From contig NC_135497.1 of the NCBI RefSeq assembly GCF_052857255.1, positions 189,339,326-189,403,325 on the forward strand: DNA of 64,000 nt, read 5' to 3'. The notes under the pieces are model-generated. The model was given only the letters and a program-made list of their open reading frames with translations, had not been told where the DNA came from and made no database searches. This document shows, piece by piece, positions 22,786 through 33,277 of this stretch; within the stretch, counting starts at the first letter, position 1, and every line of letters starts with the position of its first letter. The position numbers were made by a program, and so were the translations under genes. The DNA is from Amblyomma americanum (taxonomy: Eukaryota; Arthropoda; Arachnida; Ixodida; Ixodidae).

Positions 22786-22872
22786 AGCTCGGGGAGCGGG
22801 ATGCGAACTCGCGGCGGCACTAAAAAATCAGTTCCGCTGGCCATTACTTCAGACCATTGCGCCGTCACCACA
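22786..22872 (-). repeat. tRNA-like SINE fragment
   Basis: On the minus strand, GGTGACGGCGCAATGG (A-box-like) is followed about 45 bp later by GCGAGTTCGCATCCCGC (B-box-like, GGTTCGANTCC pattern). It resembles the head of a tRNA-derived SINE. No second copy was found in the window. Confidence 0.5.
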
Positions 22873-23165
22873 ACTTTTTTTTAAGTATGACATTTGTAAG
22901 AATGAAAATATATTCTATTCACATTAACTAAATTATTTACAAAGCTTTTAGGATACGCCACGAAACACATCGCAAAAATACAGCAACAGAGCAGTAGACG
23001 CGAGGTATAGGCTGTGCGCATCACCAAGTAGGATTGCCACTCCGTTTTTAAGTCGGCCGGTTCATACATTTCCCTAATTTGAAAAATCAGTTGGAAGAAA
23101 TCCTAACATCCTGCCTGTACGAACTGCCAAGCTCTCGAGCTGTGCTTGCAATGTCGTCGTCTTCG

Positions 23166-23384
23166 TCACATAGCTGCGTTCACGAGAGTTGTTGAAAGTG
23201 CCAGTCTTTCACGCTGTAGTTTGAAAGCGGGGTCCTCATCATTTTCCGTCCGTGCGCGCGTGGAAGCGTCATCAGGCGAACATGTAGCAAACCGCACGAA
23301 ATGCGGAAGATTAGAAGCAGCGAAATTGAAAAGACCTAGTGCAATCGCAGTGTCATCGGGTAATGGTAATTTAGCGACCCACAA
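23166..23384 (-). CDS. Unidentified small ORF (possible exon or repeat)
   Basis: A 72-codon minus frame begins MWVAKLPLPDDTAIALG and ends at the TGA near 23166. The amino-acid pattern looks less random than neighbouring shadow frames, and the plus-strand overlap is also open. No family is recognised. It could be part of a transposon-encoded protein. I do not assign a function. Confidence 0.2.
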   Translation of the reverse strand: MWVAKLPLPDDTAIALGLFNFAASNLPHFVRFATCSPDDASTRARTENDEDPAFKLQRERLALSTTLVNAAM

Positions 23385-23572
23385 AATTTGCTCGTTCTGA
23401 GTCTATTCTGTGCTTAGCACTTATTGTAGTTATCGTGGTGAACGCTACTGAATTGTTTTCTAACTTCTCTAGGCGTGCATTAGTTTTGTACACATATATA
23501 CACAACAACGCACAGACTGCTTTTAGCAGTCTATTTTAGCAAAGTGGGCATGGCAGCAGCAAACGGGGCAGC

Positions 23573-24400
23573 ATGCTAAGGAATCCTTTTTGCTTTGCCA
23601 TCCAGATTAGTGATTCGAAATCTGCACATTGCTGCAGGAGTGACGATCGCTTTCTAGTGCTGCTGCCCTGCCCACTGTGTGTTCAGCGTTTCCATTCTTG
23701 CGTGATCGCGTTATCAAAAGATTTGCTGTCTTGTGGCGGTGTTGAAACAAATCCTGGCCTGATTGAAAAAGAAATGCTATCGGAATTGCTAGAAGACCGA
23801 AGCAAGATTAATTCAACAATGGGGAGCCTGAAGGCGTCTTAAAACATAACTGAGAATAAACTTTCCTGTTTAACTCTGCGAATTGATGGCACTGAGAAGC
23901 GGTTGTCGTGCCTAAATGGCTTAGCCACGAAGGTAAAAGACATGGAATCGGCAATATCGGAACTTCGGGAGCGGCTTAGTAAAGTCAGGAACCAGATAGA
24001 AGATTTAGAAAACATAGCCATAAGAAATAATCTGATCATTTACGGAATACAATAGCGTAGCGAGGAGACTAGCGAGGAACTGGGCAAGGAAGTAATTGAT
24101 GTTGTTTTTTTTCTGGAACAAGGTTTAACAGTGAGTGGTGCCGAAAGATGCCACAGGGTGGGTAAAAAGAAATAAATAAAGCGTGACCAGTCGTTTTGAA
24201 ACTCCTCGACTTCTGTGAAAAAATTTCAATATTACAATCATGCTATTTACTGAAAAACACCTAAATCGGCTCAATATCCAAACACCAAAAAGCTCAAAAT
24301 CATTAGCTGAGGACTTTTCTAAACGAGTTATGGAAATACGAAAACATGTGTGGAAAAGCTGTGAGGAAGAAAGGAAAGAGGGCGCCAATCTTTTAAACTA
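23573..24400 (+). pseudogene. LINE ORF1 pseudogene with degenerate 2A-like peptide
   Basis: The first open part (23573-23842) contains LLSCGGVETNPGL at 23723-23761. This matches the 2A-like D(V/I)ExNPGP pattern reported at the N-terminus of some non-LTR retrotransposon proteins, but the Asp is Gly and the final Pro is Leu. Beyond a stop near 23840 the same product continues as a heptad-rich coiled coil (MESAISELRERLSKVRNQIEDL), then RNNLIIYGI and GAERCHRVGKK. The latter is the RNA-binding style seen in CR1/L1-type ORF1 proteins. Several stops follow. ORF1p normally packages element RNA; this copy cannot. Confidence 0.75.
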
Positions 24401-24427
24401 ATCTACAATAAGCTAAGCGCTAATAGC

Positions 24428-25700
24428 GTGCCGTATGGCTGGGATGAAACAACAGCTCCTTGCTTTAGGCTTAGAAAGAAATCAAACAAAAGACTTCTGA
24501 ACCTGAAAATACTCAATGTTAACTGCAGAAGTGTCATAAACAAGACAACTGAGTTTGAGGCACTTTTGCTTTTGCACGACCCTGAAAAAGTAGTTTTGAC
24601 AGAAACTTGGCTTAACAATACAGTGTTTGAAGCGAGTTCGTTACCCCTGGCTACAGTTTGTACCGAAAGGATCGCGATGGTAGAGGTGTAGATGTCAGCA
24701 TTCGGTTTAAATCACCCCTGTGAATTCTATTACCAATGCCTGATGTACTCAATGTAGAGTGCATTTTTTTTTGCAAAACGTACTATGGAAACGTTAGTTA
24801 TATTATTGGAGATATGTACAGCCCCCCCCCCCCCCCCCCCGCAACTCTACCGTTTGCCGTATTATAGGAACTAAAGAATATTTGTGCACGAATGTTAAAC
24901 CTGATAATCGTATTATACTGTCAGGATATTTTAATTTGCCTGAAGTAGACTGGTCAAATTTTTCAGTTAAAAAGCACGACCCCCAAGGCGAAGCTATGTT
25001 GGGCAGTGCTTTTGGCTTCGACTTGCAGATTGTAGAAGAAAATACAATATTTCAGGGCAATTTTCAATCAATGCTCGACCTCTTTTTTGTTAGCGGATCA
25101 ATTACTGCCAAAGCAAATATCCAGATAGTAGATAGAATATCGGACCACAAAGCTGTACTGCTCACTACTGAAGACGCCGCTTTAGATAAGAAGCCTTAAC
25201 ATTCATTCCATCGAAACTTTTCTTGAGATACATTATAAGTATCTTGGACTCTTGATCACTAATGACGTCACTTGGACAAAGCACATTGACTATATAATGG
25301 CGAATTTTAAGCGCAAGTTGTTCTTTCTGAGGGGAGCTTTGAGACTTCCTACTGCTTCTGTCCGACTGCTCGCATACAAAAACATACATCTGCCGATACT
25401 AGACTATGCATGCGTTATTTGGGACACTTTCACTTAAACTTACACTAATAAGATAGAAATGGTGCCAAGAAAAGCAGCTCGTTTCATTTAAAATAGATTT
25501 GGACGTACGTAAGTGACAGAACTGTTAACCAAAACGGACTTGCCTTCATTAAGGCAATGAAACCGTGTGTCACGGCTAAAATTTGTCTTTCAATTTATTA
25601 CGGCCACTGTAAGACAGATTTGACGAGAATAATTTATTTTTCATCTGGTTACGCCACTAGGCAAACACGCACAGTAAGGCCATTTACCACGCGTAATAAC
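24428..25700 (+). pseudogene. LINE ORF2 pseudogene lacking the RT catalytic core
   Basis: The endonuclease start is intact in style (LNVNCRSVINKTTEFE, VLTETWLNN, 24428-24691). It is broken near 24690 and interrupted by a 19-base C run where a YRPP motif is expected. It resumes at 24882 with YFNLPEVDWSNF and RISDHKAVLL. Directly after KKP at 25198 the sequence jumps to a thumb segment (YKYLGLLITNDVTWTKHID, LPILDYACVIWD, 25220-25437). All palm motifs (KAFD, QGS, YADD) are missing, so roughly 400-500 codons were deleted. Confidence 0.85.
24822..24840. repeat. 19-bp C homopolymer in the endonuclease
   Basis: The uninterrupted C run lies just after GATATGTACAG, where the family normally encodes YRPP. 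It probably grew by slippage from proline codons. Confidence 0.9.
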
Positions 25701-26060
25701 CGTTTTAAGTATTCTTTCCACGAACAGTAATTGAAGGGAATCTCTTAACCAACCAATGACCACGTTTCGAAGTCATCTATGTCGACATTTCTTTCCAGTA
25801 TTGTATAACAATCTGTTGTGTATGCTTATTTTCTGAAATTTTCAAGCTACGTTATTCTACTTTTTTCTTGTGTTCATTGTCTGTGTTATTCGTTGTGTTT
25901 ACTTCTTTTGTATCCCACCTTGCTAAAATCCCCAATGGGGATTGCAGTATAAGCAAAATAAATATCGACAACAATGAAATGTTATAAGTGCAGGGCACAT
26001 GTATGCATGCAGTGCGTGCCAGAAGTAAATCCAGAGTGATTTTTAGGGCCCTAGTCGTAG

Positions 26061-26079
26061 AGAGAGAGAGAGAACAACT
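26061..26079 (-). repeat. (CT)n LINE tail
   Basis: The minus strand reads ATTAAAGTTGTT then CTCTCTCTCTCTC, and marks the 3' terminus. The fragment at 32350-33182 has the same style of end. Confidence 0.85.
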
Positions 26080-26199
26080 TTAATGAAAATGCCTGTAGAA
26101 TCGGTTAGGCTTCCTCCACGCAGGGAGGACAAGCTTTTACCGCGACGCGGCCACTACGTCAGTCTCGTGCGTTGTGCTCCTCGAGCTCTTGGTCCCTCG

Positions 26200-29100
26200 C
26201 TACTTCCGCGGGTCCGAGAGGGCCGCCGGCCCCTTCCTGGGGGTGCTTCCCCCCTTCTCCTCGGTTTCGCTCGGTCGCTGCCTTTCTAGAGCTGCCGAGA
26301 CCTGCTGGACGGCCTTGAGTTCTGTCTCTTGATCATAGCTCCTCGTTGCAGCCTCTAGCTGCGGCGGGATCGTCGTCTTCTCGCTGGCTTCTCGCGGATT
26401 TACGCTACAGTCCCAAAGGATGTGAGCCGCGGTGGCTCTCTCCTTCGTGCACAGTCTACACACGTCACTCGCGTACACACTCGGACACGCGTGCTTAGCT
26501 AACACCGGGGTGAGCAGGGACCCCGTCTGTAACTGTCTGTATAACACTGCCTCCTTCCGGGTAAGCCCCGGGTGAGGTGGTGGCATAGTCTGTCAGTTAA
26601 GTCTGTACCATTTCACTATTTCGTTGAAGGTGGTCATCTTGTCTTTGGCACTGCACCGCTACCAACACTCCGAGTCGGTCGTGCTTGCAGCCGCGCGGAT
26701 GGTTAGTCCTCGCGCGGCCGAGTTGGCCGTCTCGTTGTGGTACACGTTCCCGCGTTCCGACACGTCACTGCCCATGTGGGCCGGAAACCACTTGATCACC
26801 ACAGCACTTTTGCGTCCGATGTCTTCGGCCTTGCGCAGTATGCGCGCGGCCTCACTACATACCCTACCCTTGGCGTAGTTCTTCACGGCCGTTCTGGAGT
26901 CACACAACACTGTAGTGCATCCGGGGTCGGAGACGGCCAAGGCGATGGCCACCTCCTCCGCCCGGTGCGCTTCTCGAGTCCGGACGCTCGCCGTGGTCTT
27001 CGTTGCACCCGTCGATGCCCCGACAGCCACCGCCGCGTATGCGTTGCTGCTCCCTCGATACTCCGCCGCGTCCACGTAGACGGCGCCTTCTTCTCTGGCG
27101 TGGAGGACCACGAGAGCCCTGGCCCTCGCCAGCCTCCGCTCTTTGTTGTGCTCGGGGTTCACCTTCCTCGGGATCGGACAGACCCTTAGCTTTCTGTTGA
27201 TGCTATCTGGTATAGGTACGCCTTTCTGCTGCGTGCCTTCCCTCGGCTCGAGGCCAAGGTCCCCCAGTATCTGTCTTCCGGTTCTCGTTTCAGAGAGACG
27301 CTCGAGTAGCGCCGTTCTCTGTGCTTCGGCTATTTCGTCCAGCGTGTTGTGTACTCCCAGCGCCATGAACTTTTCGGTGCTCGCGCTCCCGAGGAGACCG
27401 AGTGCCGCCTTATACGCCTTGCGTATGGTGGCGTCTGTCTTGTTACGTTCGCTCGGCCTCCAGTTGTGGAAGGCGGCCACGTACGTCATGTGGCTAACTG
27501 CGAAGGATTGAACGAGCCTAGTCAGGCTCTCCTCCTTCATCCCCGCTTTTCTGTTGGACACTCTCCTGATGAGTCTTATTGCCGTGGTCGCTTTGCCCGC
27601 GAGCTTGTTAACCGTTTCACCGTTGACTCGGTTTCGCTGGATGAGCAGCCCGAGCACTGGAATCTTCTCGACCTCCGGTATTACTTGGCCTCCCACCGGC
27701 TTGACCGTGATCTTGGGACGCTTGTACTTGACTTCCATATTCTTTCTTTTCCTGCCCGCTCCTTTCGGTGGAATCACCAGCTGTTCTGACTTGGCCGGAG
27801 AGCAAACGAGTCCAGACCCGTCGAGCTGCTCCTCGATGGCGTTGACCACTTCTTGCAGCGTTGTCTCGATGTGTCCGTCGCTTCCTCCCGGTACACATAG
27901 CGTAACGTCGTCGGCGTAGATGGTGTGCCGGACGCCCGGTACTCTTTCTAGCCGGTTGGCCACCCCGATCATCACGAGGTTGAAGAGTAGCGGGGAGATC
28001 ACCGAGCCCTGCGGAGTTCCGACGCTGCCCAGCTGCTTCTCTTCGAGCTGCAGGTCTCCCGCGCAGATATCGGTGGTCCGTTCCATCAGGAAGTCTTTGA
28101 TGTACTGGTATGTCCTCCTGCCCATGTTTAGCCTGGATACTTGGGCCAGGATAGCCGAGTGCCTTACTTTATCGAAGGCACTCTGCAAGTCCAGTCCGAG
28201 TATGGCTCTTTTGTCCTTGGTGCCCGTCGTATCGCCGATGATCTCGTTCTTCAGTAAAATCATGGGGTCTTGCGTCCCGAGCTTGTTCTGAAACCCGATG
28301 ATGGAATTTTGGTAAAGCTCTGATTCTTCCAGGTAACGCTGCAACCTGTTCATGAAAACGTGCTCGAGGACCTTTCCCACGCACGAAGTGAGTGAGATCG
28401 GCCTGAGGTTCTCTACGTTGGGTGGCCTGCCAGGCTTGGGGATGAGGATCGTCTTGGCTGCTTTCCATTGCTTTGGCAGGCTTCCTTCTTGCCAGCACTT
28501 GTAGAAGTTCGTGAGTGTTTCGATGGCCGCTTCGTCGAGGTTCTTGAGTGCTCTGTTGGTCACTCGATCAGAACCCGCGGCGGACCTGCTATTGAGATCC
28601 TGCAGCGAAACTCTGACTTCCCACGTCTGGATGTCGCGATCTAGCGTCTCGTTTTCGTTGCCTTGGTAATCCGGGTGTCTTTCCGTGGGTGTGGCCGGTA
28701 GGTACTTGGCGTCCAAGTGTCGCTTGACCTTGTCCTCCACGTGTTCGCAGATTGCCTTCTGTAGGATTCTGGCCAGGTTGTTGGGTGGGTGCATAGCACC
28801 CTGCAGTGAACCTCGATCTGCCTGTTGAGCTCGGCGATCTTCTTCCTTAGACTTCGGTTAGTTCGTCGCTTCTGCCACCTCGCCTTTATGGACTGCTTGG
28901 CTTCTATCAAATGGGCCAGCTGACTGTCCATCTTATCTATCTGTTCGTCTGTCTCCAGCTCTTTGGTGGCTCCTTCCGTCGTCTCAACGACGTTAGCCGC
29001 CCATTGCTCGATTTCCGTAATGTCCAGTTGCACCGCGGGTAGCGCCTTTCGAAAGGCGTCCCAGTCCGTAATGCGATGCTTCCTTATGCCGGTGTTGCCT

Positions 29101-29840
29101 TGGCCTTCGAGCGGTACGACGACCTCCACGATGTAGTGATCGCTGCCCAGCTCTTGGCCCGTGTTTCTCCATTTCGCTTCTCTCGATCCTCCATCGGTTT
29201 TGACGAAGGTAAGGTCCGGAGTGGTGTCTCTCGTAACCGATGTGCCGATCCTGGTGGGAAATGCCGGATCCGTGATTAGGTTCAGTCCCACGTCGGTGGC
29301 ATCTTGCATCCGCTCTCTCCTCTTGGCCGTCGTTCTGTGGTAGCCCCAGTCTTGGCTCGGAGCGTTAAAGTCTCCGCACCCTAGGAGCGTTCTGTTCCCC
29401 GCGCCTGAAGTCGCCTTGTGGAATAGTGCCTTGAACATCTGTTGTCCGTGGGACGGATTGCTTTAGACGTACACCAGGAAAGGGCTCTCCTTCCTCTTCT
29501 TGCCTGTGATTACTTCCACCGTGCAGTGTTCGATGCCGCTTCTGCAGATCATTTCGTGTTCCATGAAAGTGATCCCTTTCCTGACGAAGGTGCAGACCCC
29601 TCTGCCCTTGGACGTGTCCCTTTTGCTCGGCGGACAGTCATGCGACCGGTAGCCCGGTAGTCTCGGCGTCTCTTCGCTGTGTGTTTCTTTAATCATTATG
29701 ACGTCTGGTTTCCTCGTTAGTTGCTGCAAGTGTTGCTGCAGCACCGCTCTCTTGCCGGTAAAGCCGTTGCAGTTCCAGTGCCAGACCAAGAGGTCTCTCA
29801 CTGGCGGTGTGGATGCTGCTGTATGTGGTGTCCCGTCCAT
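26200..29840 (-). pseudogene. I-type LINE ORF2: endonuclease, RT, RNase H
   Basis: ORF2 begins MDGTPHTAAS and carries WNCNGF, MIKETH, GCGDFNAPSQDWGY, TPDLTF and LGSDHYIVEV (endonuclease). A TAA in place of a Tyr-type codon near 29464 is in frame. Near 28797 the frame shifts; comparison with the 1-3457 copy indicates about 30 codons were lost between VLC and the NNLARIL region. RT follows with LIPKPGR, QSAFDKVRHSA, GTPQGSVISPLLFNL and YADDVTL. RNase H shows YVDAAEY, LCDSRTAV and WFPAHMG. Two in-frame stops lie near 26655 and 26594 before the last part (PPPHPGLTRKEAVLYRQ, CRLCTKE...HILWDC). Only four lesions separate it from an open frame. Confidence 0.92.
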
Positions 29841-29908
29841 GATTACTGCAGTTTGGCGATGATCTGTGCTTCCATACCTTGTAGTTGTGCCCCTATCTGC
29901 GTCTGCAG

Positions 29909-30425
29909 CTATGCCTGCATCTGCGCCACCATGTTCTGGATCGTGCTCTGTATGTTCGTTGTCAGCTGCTGAACCGTTTGCGCAAGCGCAGTGAGGCGGT
30001 CGTTGGTTATCTGGCTAGTCGCCTCAAGATGGTCGAGTTTGTCGTCCTGTTTTTTTATTCTCTCCGTTATTCGTTCCTTGGCGCCCTCTATGGCTCTCCT
30101 CTTGGGAGCCGGTTCCGGCGCTTTCGTGGCTCTCGGGTCCACCTCTACCTCCGGTTCGTCCTCGGTTATCTCTTCTTGTTTCCTCTCTTGTGCGGGCTTC
30201 GGCAGCAGCTGCTGCTGTTGCTGCATCGCAACTAATGTCGTTAGCTTCTCGCTGATTTCCTTGATGGTTGCGTCCTGTTCGGCGATTCTCCGCTTTAGCT
30301 TCTCGTTCTCGTCTCTTAGGGCTTTTACCACCCCGTTCTCTTCTTGGATCTTTTTCGCGGCGTTTTGCGCCGGTGGTTGCCCTAGTCGTAACTGTCTCGG
30401 TTTTGTCTCCCGTATTAGCTCAATC
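29909..30425 (-). CDS. I-type LINE ORF1, C-terminal part (coiled coil)
   Basis: About 170 residues end in a stop at 29909. From the N-terminal side they contain ELIELIRETKPRQLRLGQP, a heptad-rich stretch (EENGVVKALRDENEKLKRRIAEQ), a Gln run, an acidic segment (EEITEDEPEVEVDP), a basic patch (PAPKRRAIEG), and a second coiled coil to the end. The upstream part, where zinc knuckles are often found, is missing through truncation. The role would be RNA binding and oligomerisation in the LINE particle. Its apparent ATG near 30454 lies in CA-rich flank and is not the native start. Confidence 0.75.
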
Positions 30426-30589
30426 AGCTCACACACACAAGTACCCGCACACACACAACAGTATAAGCATCTAGCCTCTCGTTCAACATAGCCTTGAGGG
30501 CTTGTCTTGTACGTTTATTACTCAGTAATATCAGCAGAAGTTGCAGACTAGAAAATACAACTCGAATTTTAAAATTACTATTACTGAGG

Positions 30590-30715
30590 GTGAGGGGGGT
30601 CCGACGAGGTGAGGGTGAGGGCGAAGCGGCCGGATAACTTTTCAAAGTGAGGGCGATGGATTCAAAAGTGAGGGTGAGGGAGGAAAAGTAAAAATGAGGG
30701 CAGTTGCTCACCTCT
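30590..30715. repeat. GTGAGGGTGAGGG minisatellite-like array, second locus
   Basis: Degenerate units (GAGGTGAGGGTGAGGGCGAA, AAGTGAGGGCGATGG, AAAGTGAGGGTGAGGGAGG) repeat here. They share vocabulary and strand bias with 13495-13645. It lies just beyond the truncated ORF1. Confidence 0.75.
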
Positions 30716-31246
30716 GGTCATCAGACAAGTCTTTGTCCTAGACTGTTTCACTTTCGTGAAGACCCTTGACTATTTAGTGAATGAAAAAATAAGGCGAGGT
30801 CTCAACTGAAGCTTATTTCAGCACGGAATTCGCCGCACAGGGTTAGTGTAGAGGCTCTAAAGCGGAAGCGACGGCCACAGTCCTATACATAGCCTTTTTA
30901 ACATATTTGCAAATGCCAAATGTCTAGTCATAACATTAGGTGGATATGGTATAAGTATATGGGGTTCAGCATCCCAAACTTGCTTGCGGGCTGTGAGAGA
31001 AGCCATAGAGTAGGGCTCCGGATTAATTTCGCACACTTAGGGGCATATTCTGTAACGATTCTTGCAGCAATTATTTCTTCTGTTTTCTTGCGAAAGGTCA
31101 GACCCGACTTCGATACCTGAGCCGACGACTGGCGCTTCTCGCTTATCTGTCACTCACGACGATGTCACAAGCCGCGGCTTCAAATAGCATCAGGGCAAAG
31201 GAATGAATAGGGAAAACAATTTAAACAAAGTGCGGTCGCCGTTCTC
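30716..31246. other. No recognised gene
   Basis: Short frames only, with no supported motif. Confidence 0.45.
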
Positions 31247-31365
31247 ATTTAACGTGCACGGGCATCACACACCACACGAGCATTTTTGGCAAATGCGGTT
31301 GCCGTGGCCAGGATTCCTGCGCGACTTTTCGCTCAGCAGCTGAGCCCCGCAGGCACGTGTCACAG
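31247..31365 (-). repeat. SINE-like repeat, family B (diverged copy)
   Basis: Plus-strand pieces AACGTGCAC, GGCAAATGCGGTTGCCGTGG, CCAGGATTC and CTCAGCAGCTGAG match the order of the clearer family B SINE at 36625-36834. It is read as minus strand. The B box is degenerate. Confidence 0.5.
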
Positions 31366-32349
31366 CGCCGACTTCTTCAGATTTCTTCAAAATGTGATGG
31401 CAGCCTAAGGTACGCCCGATGATAGGCGCACCAAGATACGGACAAATTTTAGAGCATACTGCTCGCACGAACCTGACAGCGTTGAAATCAGATCCCGTGA
31501 TTGCCAACGTGTACCCTAATGTATGTCATTACAGCGGGATTCCCACTTACAGACATCACTCCTTCCCCGTTGTTAAAACCAAGAGGCTGAAAAGTAAAAG
31601 AAAAATACACTAAAAGAGACACTGAGGAGAAATTGAAGCTGGTTAGTATCGAAAGAATACCAGCCCCTTATCACAAAATGACCACTCCACCGAAACGAAA
31701 AAGTTCTTGTAAGGTATAAAATAGCAAGAACTAAAAATACAGGCATCGCCGCTACTGGGCAATCTCGCAAGTACAAGCACAATGACGAAATAGCCGAAAA
31801 ACGCAACCTATCTTTGAGGCTGCTGCTCCATCATGAACTAACCACGCGCATAACTTGTACACATTCCTTATTGTGTAAATAGTTTGTGTATATTACCTCT
31901 CCCCCTATCCTCTTGCTGTCCCCTCACCTCTTTCATTTCATTTCTCCGTTCTGCCTGCTATCCTTTACTTCCGCTGCCCGAGCTCAGATGCTTTAGTATC
32001 AATGGCAGATGCCGGTGCTGGGAAAAATCTTTCCTTACTTTTTATTATTATTTTAATAAAAACCACTTACTAGTGAGGCTGACAAACGTGCATGAAGGTT
32101 ACGTAATGGATCAAAACTGAAGCATGTAAGATTTGCTTTGAAACCACTGCTGCACTTTTATCACACGAGAAAGACGGAAAAAAAGACAACCGGGATGTCG
32201 GAATCCAAACAAAACCTATACTTGGTGACGCAACAGGCAGCCAGCTGATTTTCGGAATGTTTTGGTGCTTCCCGGCTACGCGCTTTGCGTGCCCACGTGT
32301 TTTCGTTTCTGACGTGCCTCGATTTACTAGTGAAAAGGACCAGAGCAAC
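31366..32349. other. About 1 kb without a recognised gene
   Basis: A pyrimidine-rich stretch at 31900-31985 leads to AATAAAAACC near 32055, which could be the 3' end of an unidentified retroelement or transcript. There is no coding support. Confidence 0.4.
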
Positions 32350-33182
32350 TCCCAGTGCCCATCTAAGCCACAGATGCCGCCCGCTCCTCCACAGGGGCAG
32401 CGGCATACGCGATAATCCCCCCCACCCAAACAATACAAACGCCGTCATTACGCAAGCTCTTGGACCTTTCTCTTCTACCCCTCGAACACCCAATCTTGAA
32501 CTCCTTCCCATTGTGGCGAGCATAGAAGACTTCACAGCCATCGCACCACACATGGTTGTACACTGTGCACAGATTCTACAGCGGCCATAAGGGCTCTCCA
32601 GAATAGACACATACCCTCCTCTCTTCCTGCACACTGCGCTAGAATACCTACGACCTCACACTGTCATGCTCCGGTGGGTCCCTGGCCACGCTGGAATTGC
32701 CGGAAACGAGCTGGTACACCTGCTCGCCCGCGCCCTCGGTCACCGGGCATCTGCAGTCCCCTGGCCTTTCCAACCGACATGGGAAGATAGCCTTGAATAC
32801 AAGCGCGATATTAACACCCACTATGACCACGTCAGGGAGGCCTTCCCTCATCCAGCGCTACCAAGACCGTCTCTACGCATACTCTGCAAAACACAGCTAA
32901 CCACATTACACACCCCCGCCCGGTCCTACCTACATCATCTCCGAGCTGTCCCAGCCTGCCCCAACTGCCCTTGACCTTACGCAAACCTAGAGCATTGCCT
33001 CCACGCATGCCCAGTCGCCATACAATCCGCCCTCCCACTTTCCTTACCCACCCCCACCCTCCTGGAGTGGCTGGCTGGCCTCGTACCAGTATGAGGATCA
33101 ACTGATACTGGTGGGACAAGCTCATTCTATCCACGGCGACTAAATCGAAGTTGCTGAATAGTGTTGTCTCTCTCTCTTTCTC
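32350..33182 (+). mobile_element. LINE 3' fragment (RNase H and C-terminus), CT tail
   Basis: Decayed RNase H sequence begins near 32360 (TDAARSSTGAAAYAI). WVPGHAGIAGNELVH follows near 32672, then a CPNCP...HCLHAC zinc motif near 32960-33010. The 3' end reads GAATAGTGTTGTCTCTCTC at about 33155-33180. It is a 5'-truncated, I/R1-type LINE distinct in sequence from the other three. Confidence 0.8.
32360..33093 (+). pseudogene. LINE RNase H/C-terminal pseudogene
   Basis: The first half (32360-32640) has several stops and shifts. The second half (32666-32974) is open and carries WVPGHAGIAGNELVHLLARAL, the last RNase H motif with its His, and a cysteine motif. A TGA near 32974 interrupts the zinc motif, after which PYANLEHCLHACPV continues in the same frame and ends at GLVPV. 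Confidence 0.78.
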
Positions 33183-33277
33183 CCCTCTAAGTGCGCTTCG
33201 GACGAAGTTCCTGCAGCGGCGCGCACCTTCAACAACGAAAACACCTGTGGATATCTAATGTTGCACGCACCTCCACG

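Larger units (their letters stand above)
23540..25975 (+). mobile_element. CR1/L2-like LINE with ORF1 and internally deleted ORF2
   Basis: ORF1 (coiled coil, 2A-like N-terminal motif) is followed by the endonuclease half of ORF2. Then, abruptly at about 25200, comes the thumb/C-terminal part of RT. The catalytic RT palm is absent. The 3' end TCCCCAATGGGGATTGCAG then AATAAAT near 25960-25970 closes the element. It contains a 19-C run. It is a dead, deletion-bearing copy. Confidence 0.83.
26061..30435 (-). mobile_element. I-type LINE, both ORFs recognisable
   Basis: Reading right to left: C-terminal half of ORF1 (30425-29909), a 68-bp gap, ORF2 from ATG at 29840 to stop at 26200, a short 3' UTR, and ATTAAAGTTGTTC followed by a (CT)n tail at 26079-26061. 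The right boundary abuts a CA-rich stretch at 30424-30470, so ORF1 is 5' truncated. It is related to the element at 1-3457 but has a different tail repeat. Few mutations mark it as fairly young. Confidence 0.9.

Noticed and set aside
26737..28291. Plus-strand frames up to 150 codons across the minus LINE
   Set aside because: Antisense shadows of ORF2 of the LINE; no independent motifs.
30424..30470. CRISPR-like or satellite array in the CA-rich tract
   Set aside because: It is a short imperfect dinucleotide repeat next to a LINE truncation point. No CRISPR array pattern exists anywhere in the window.
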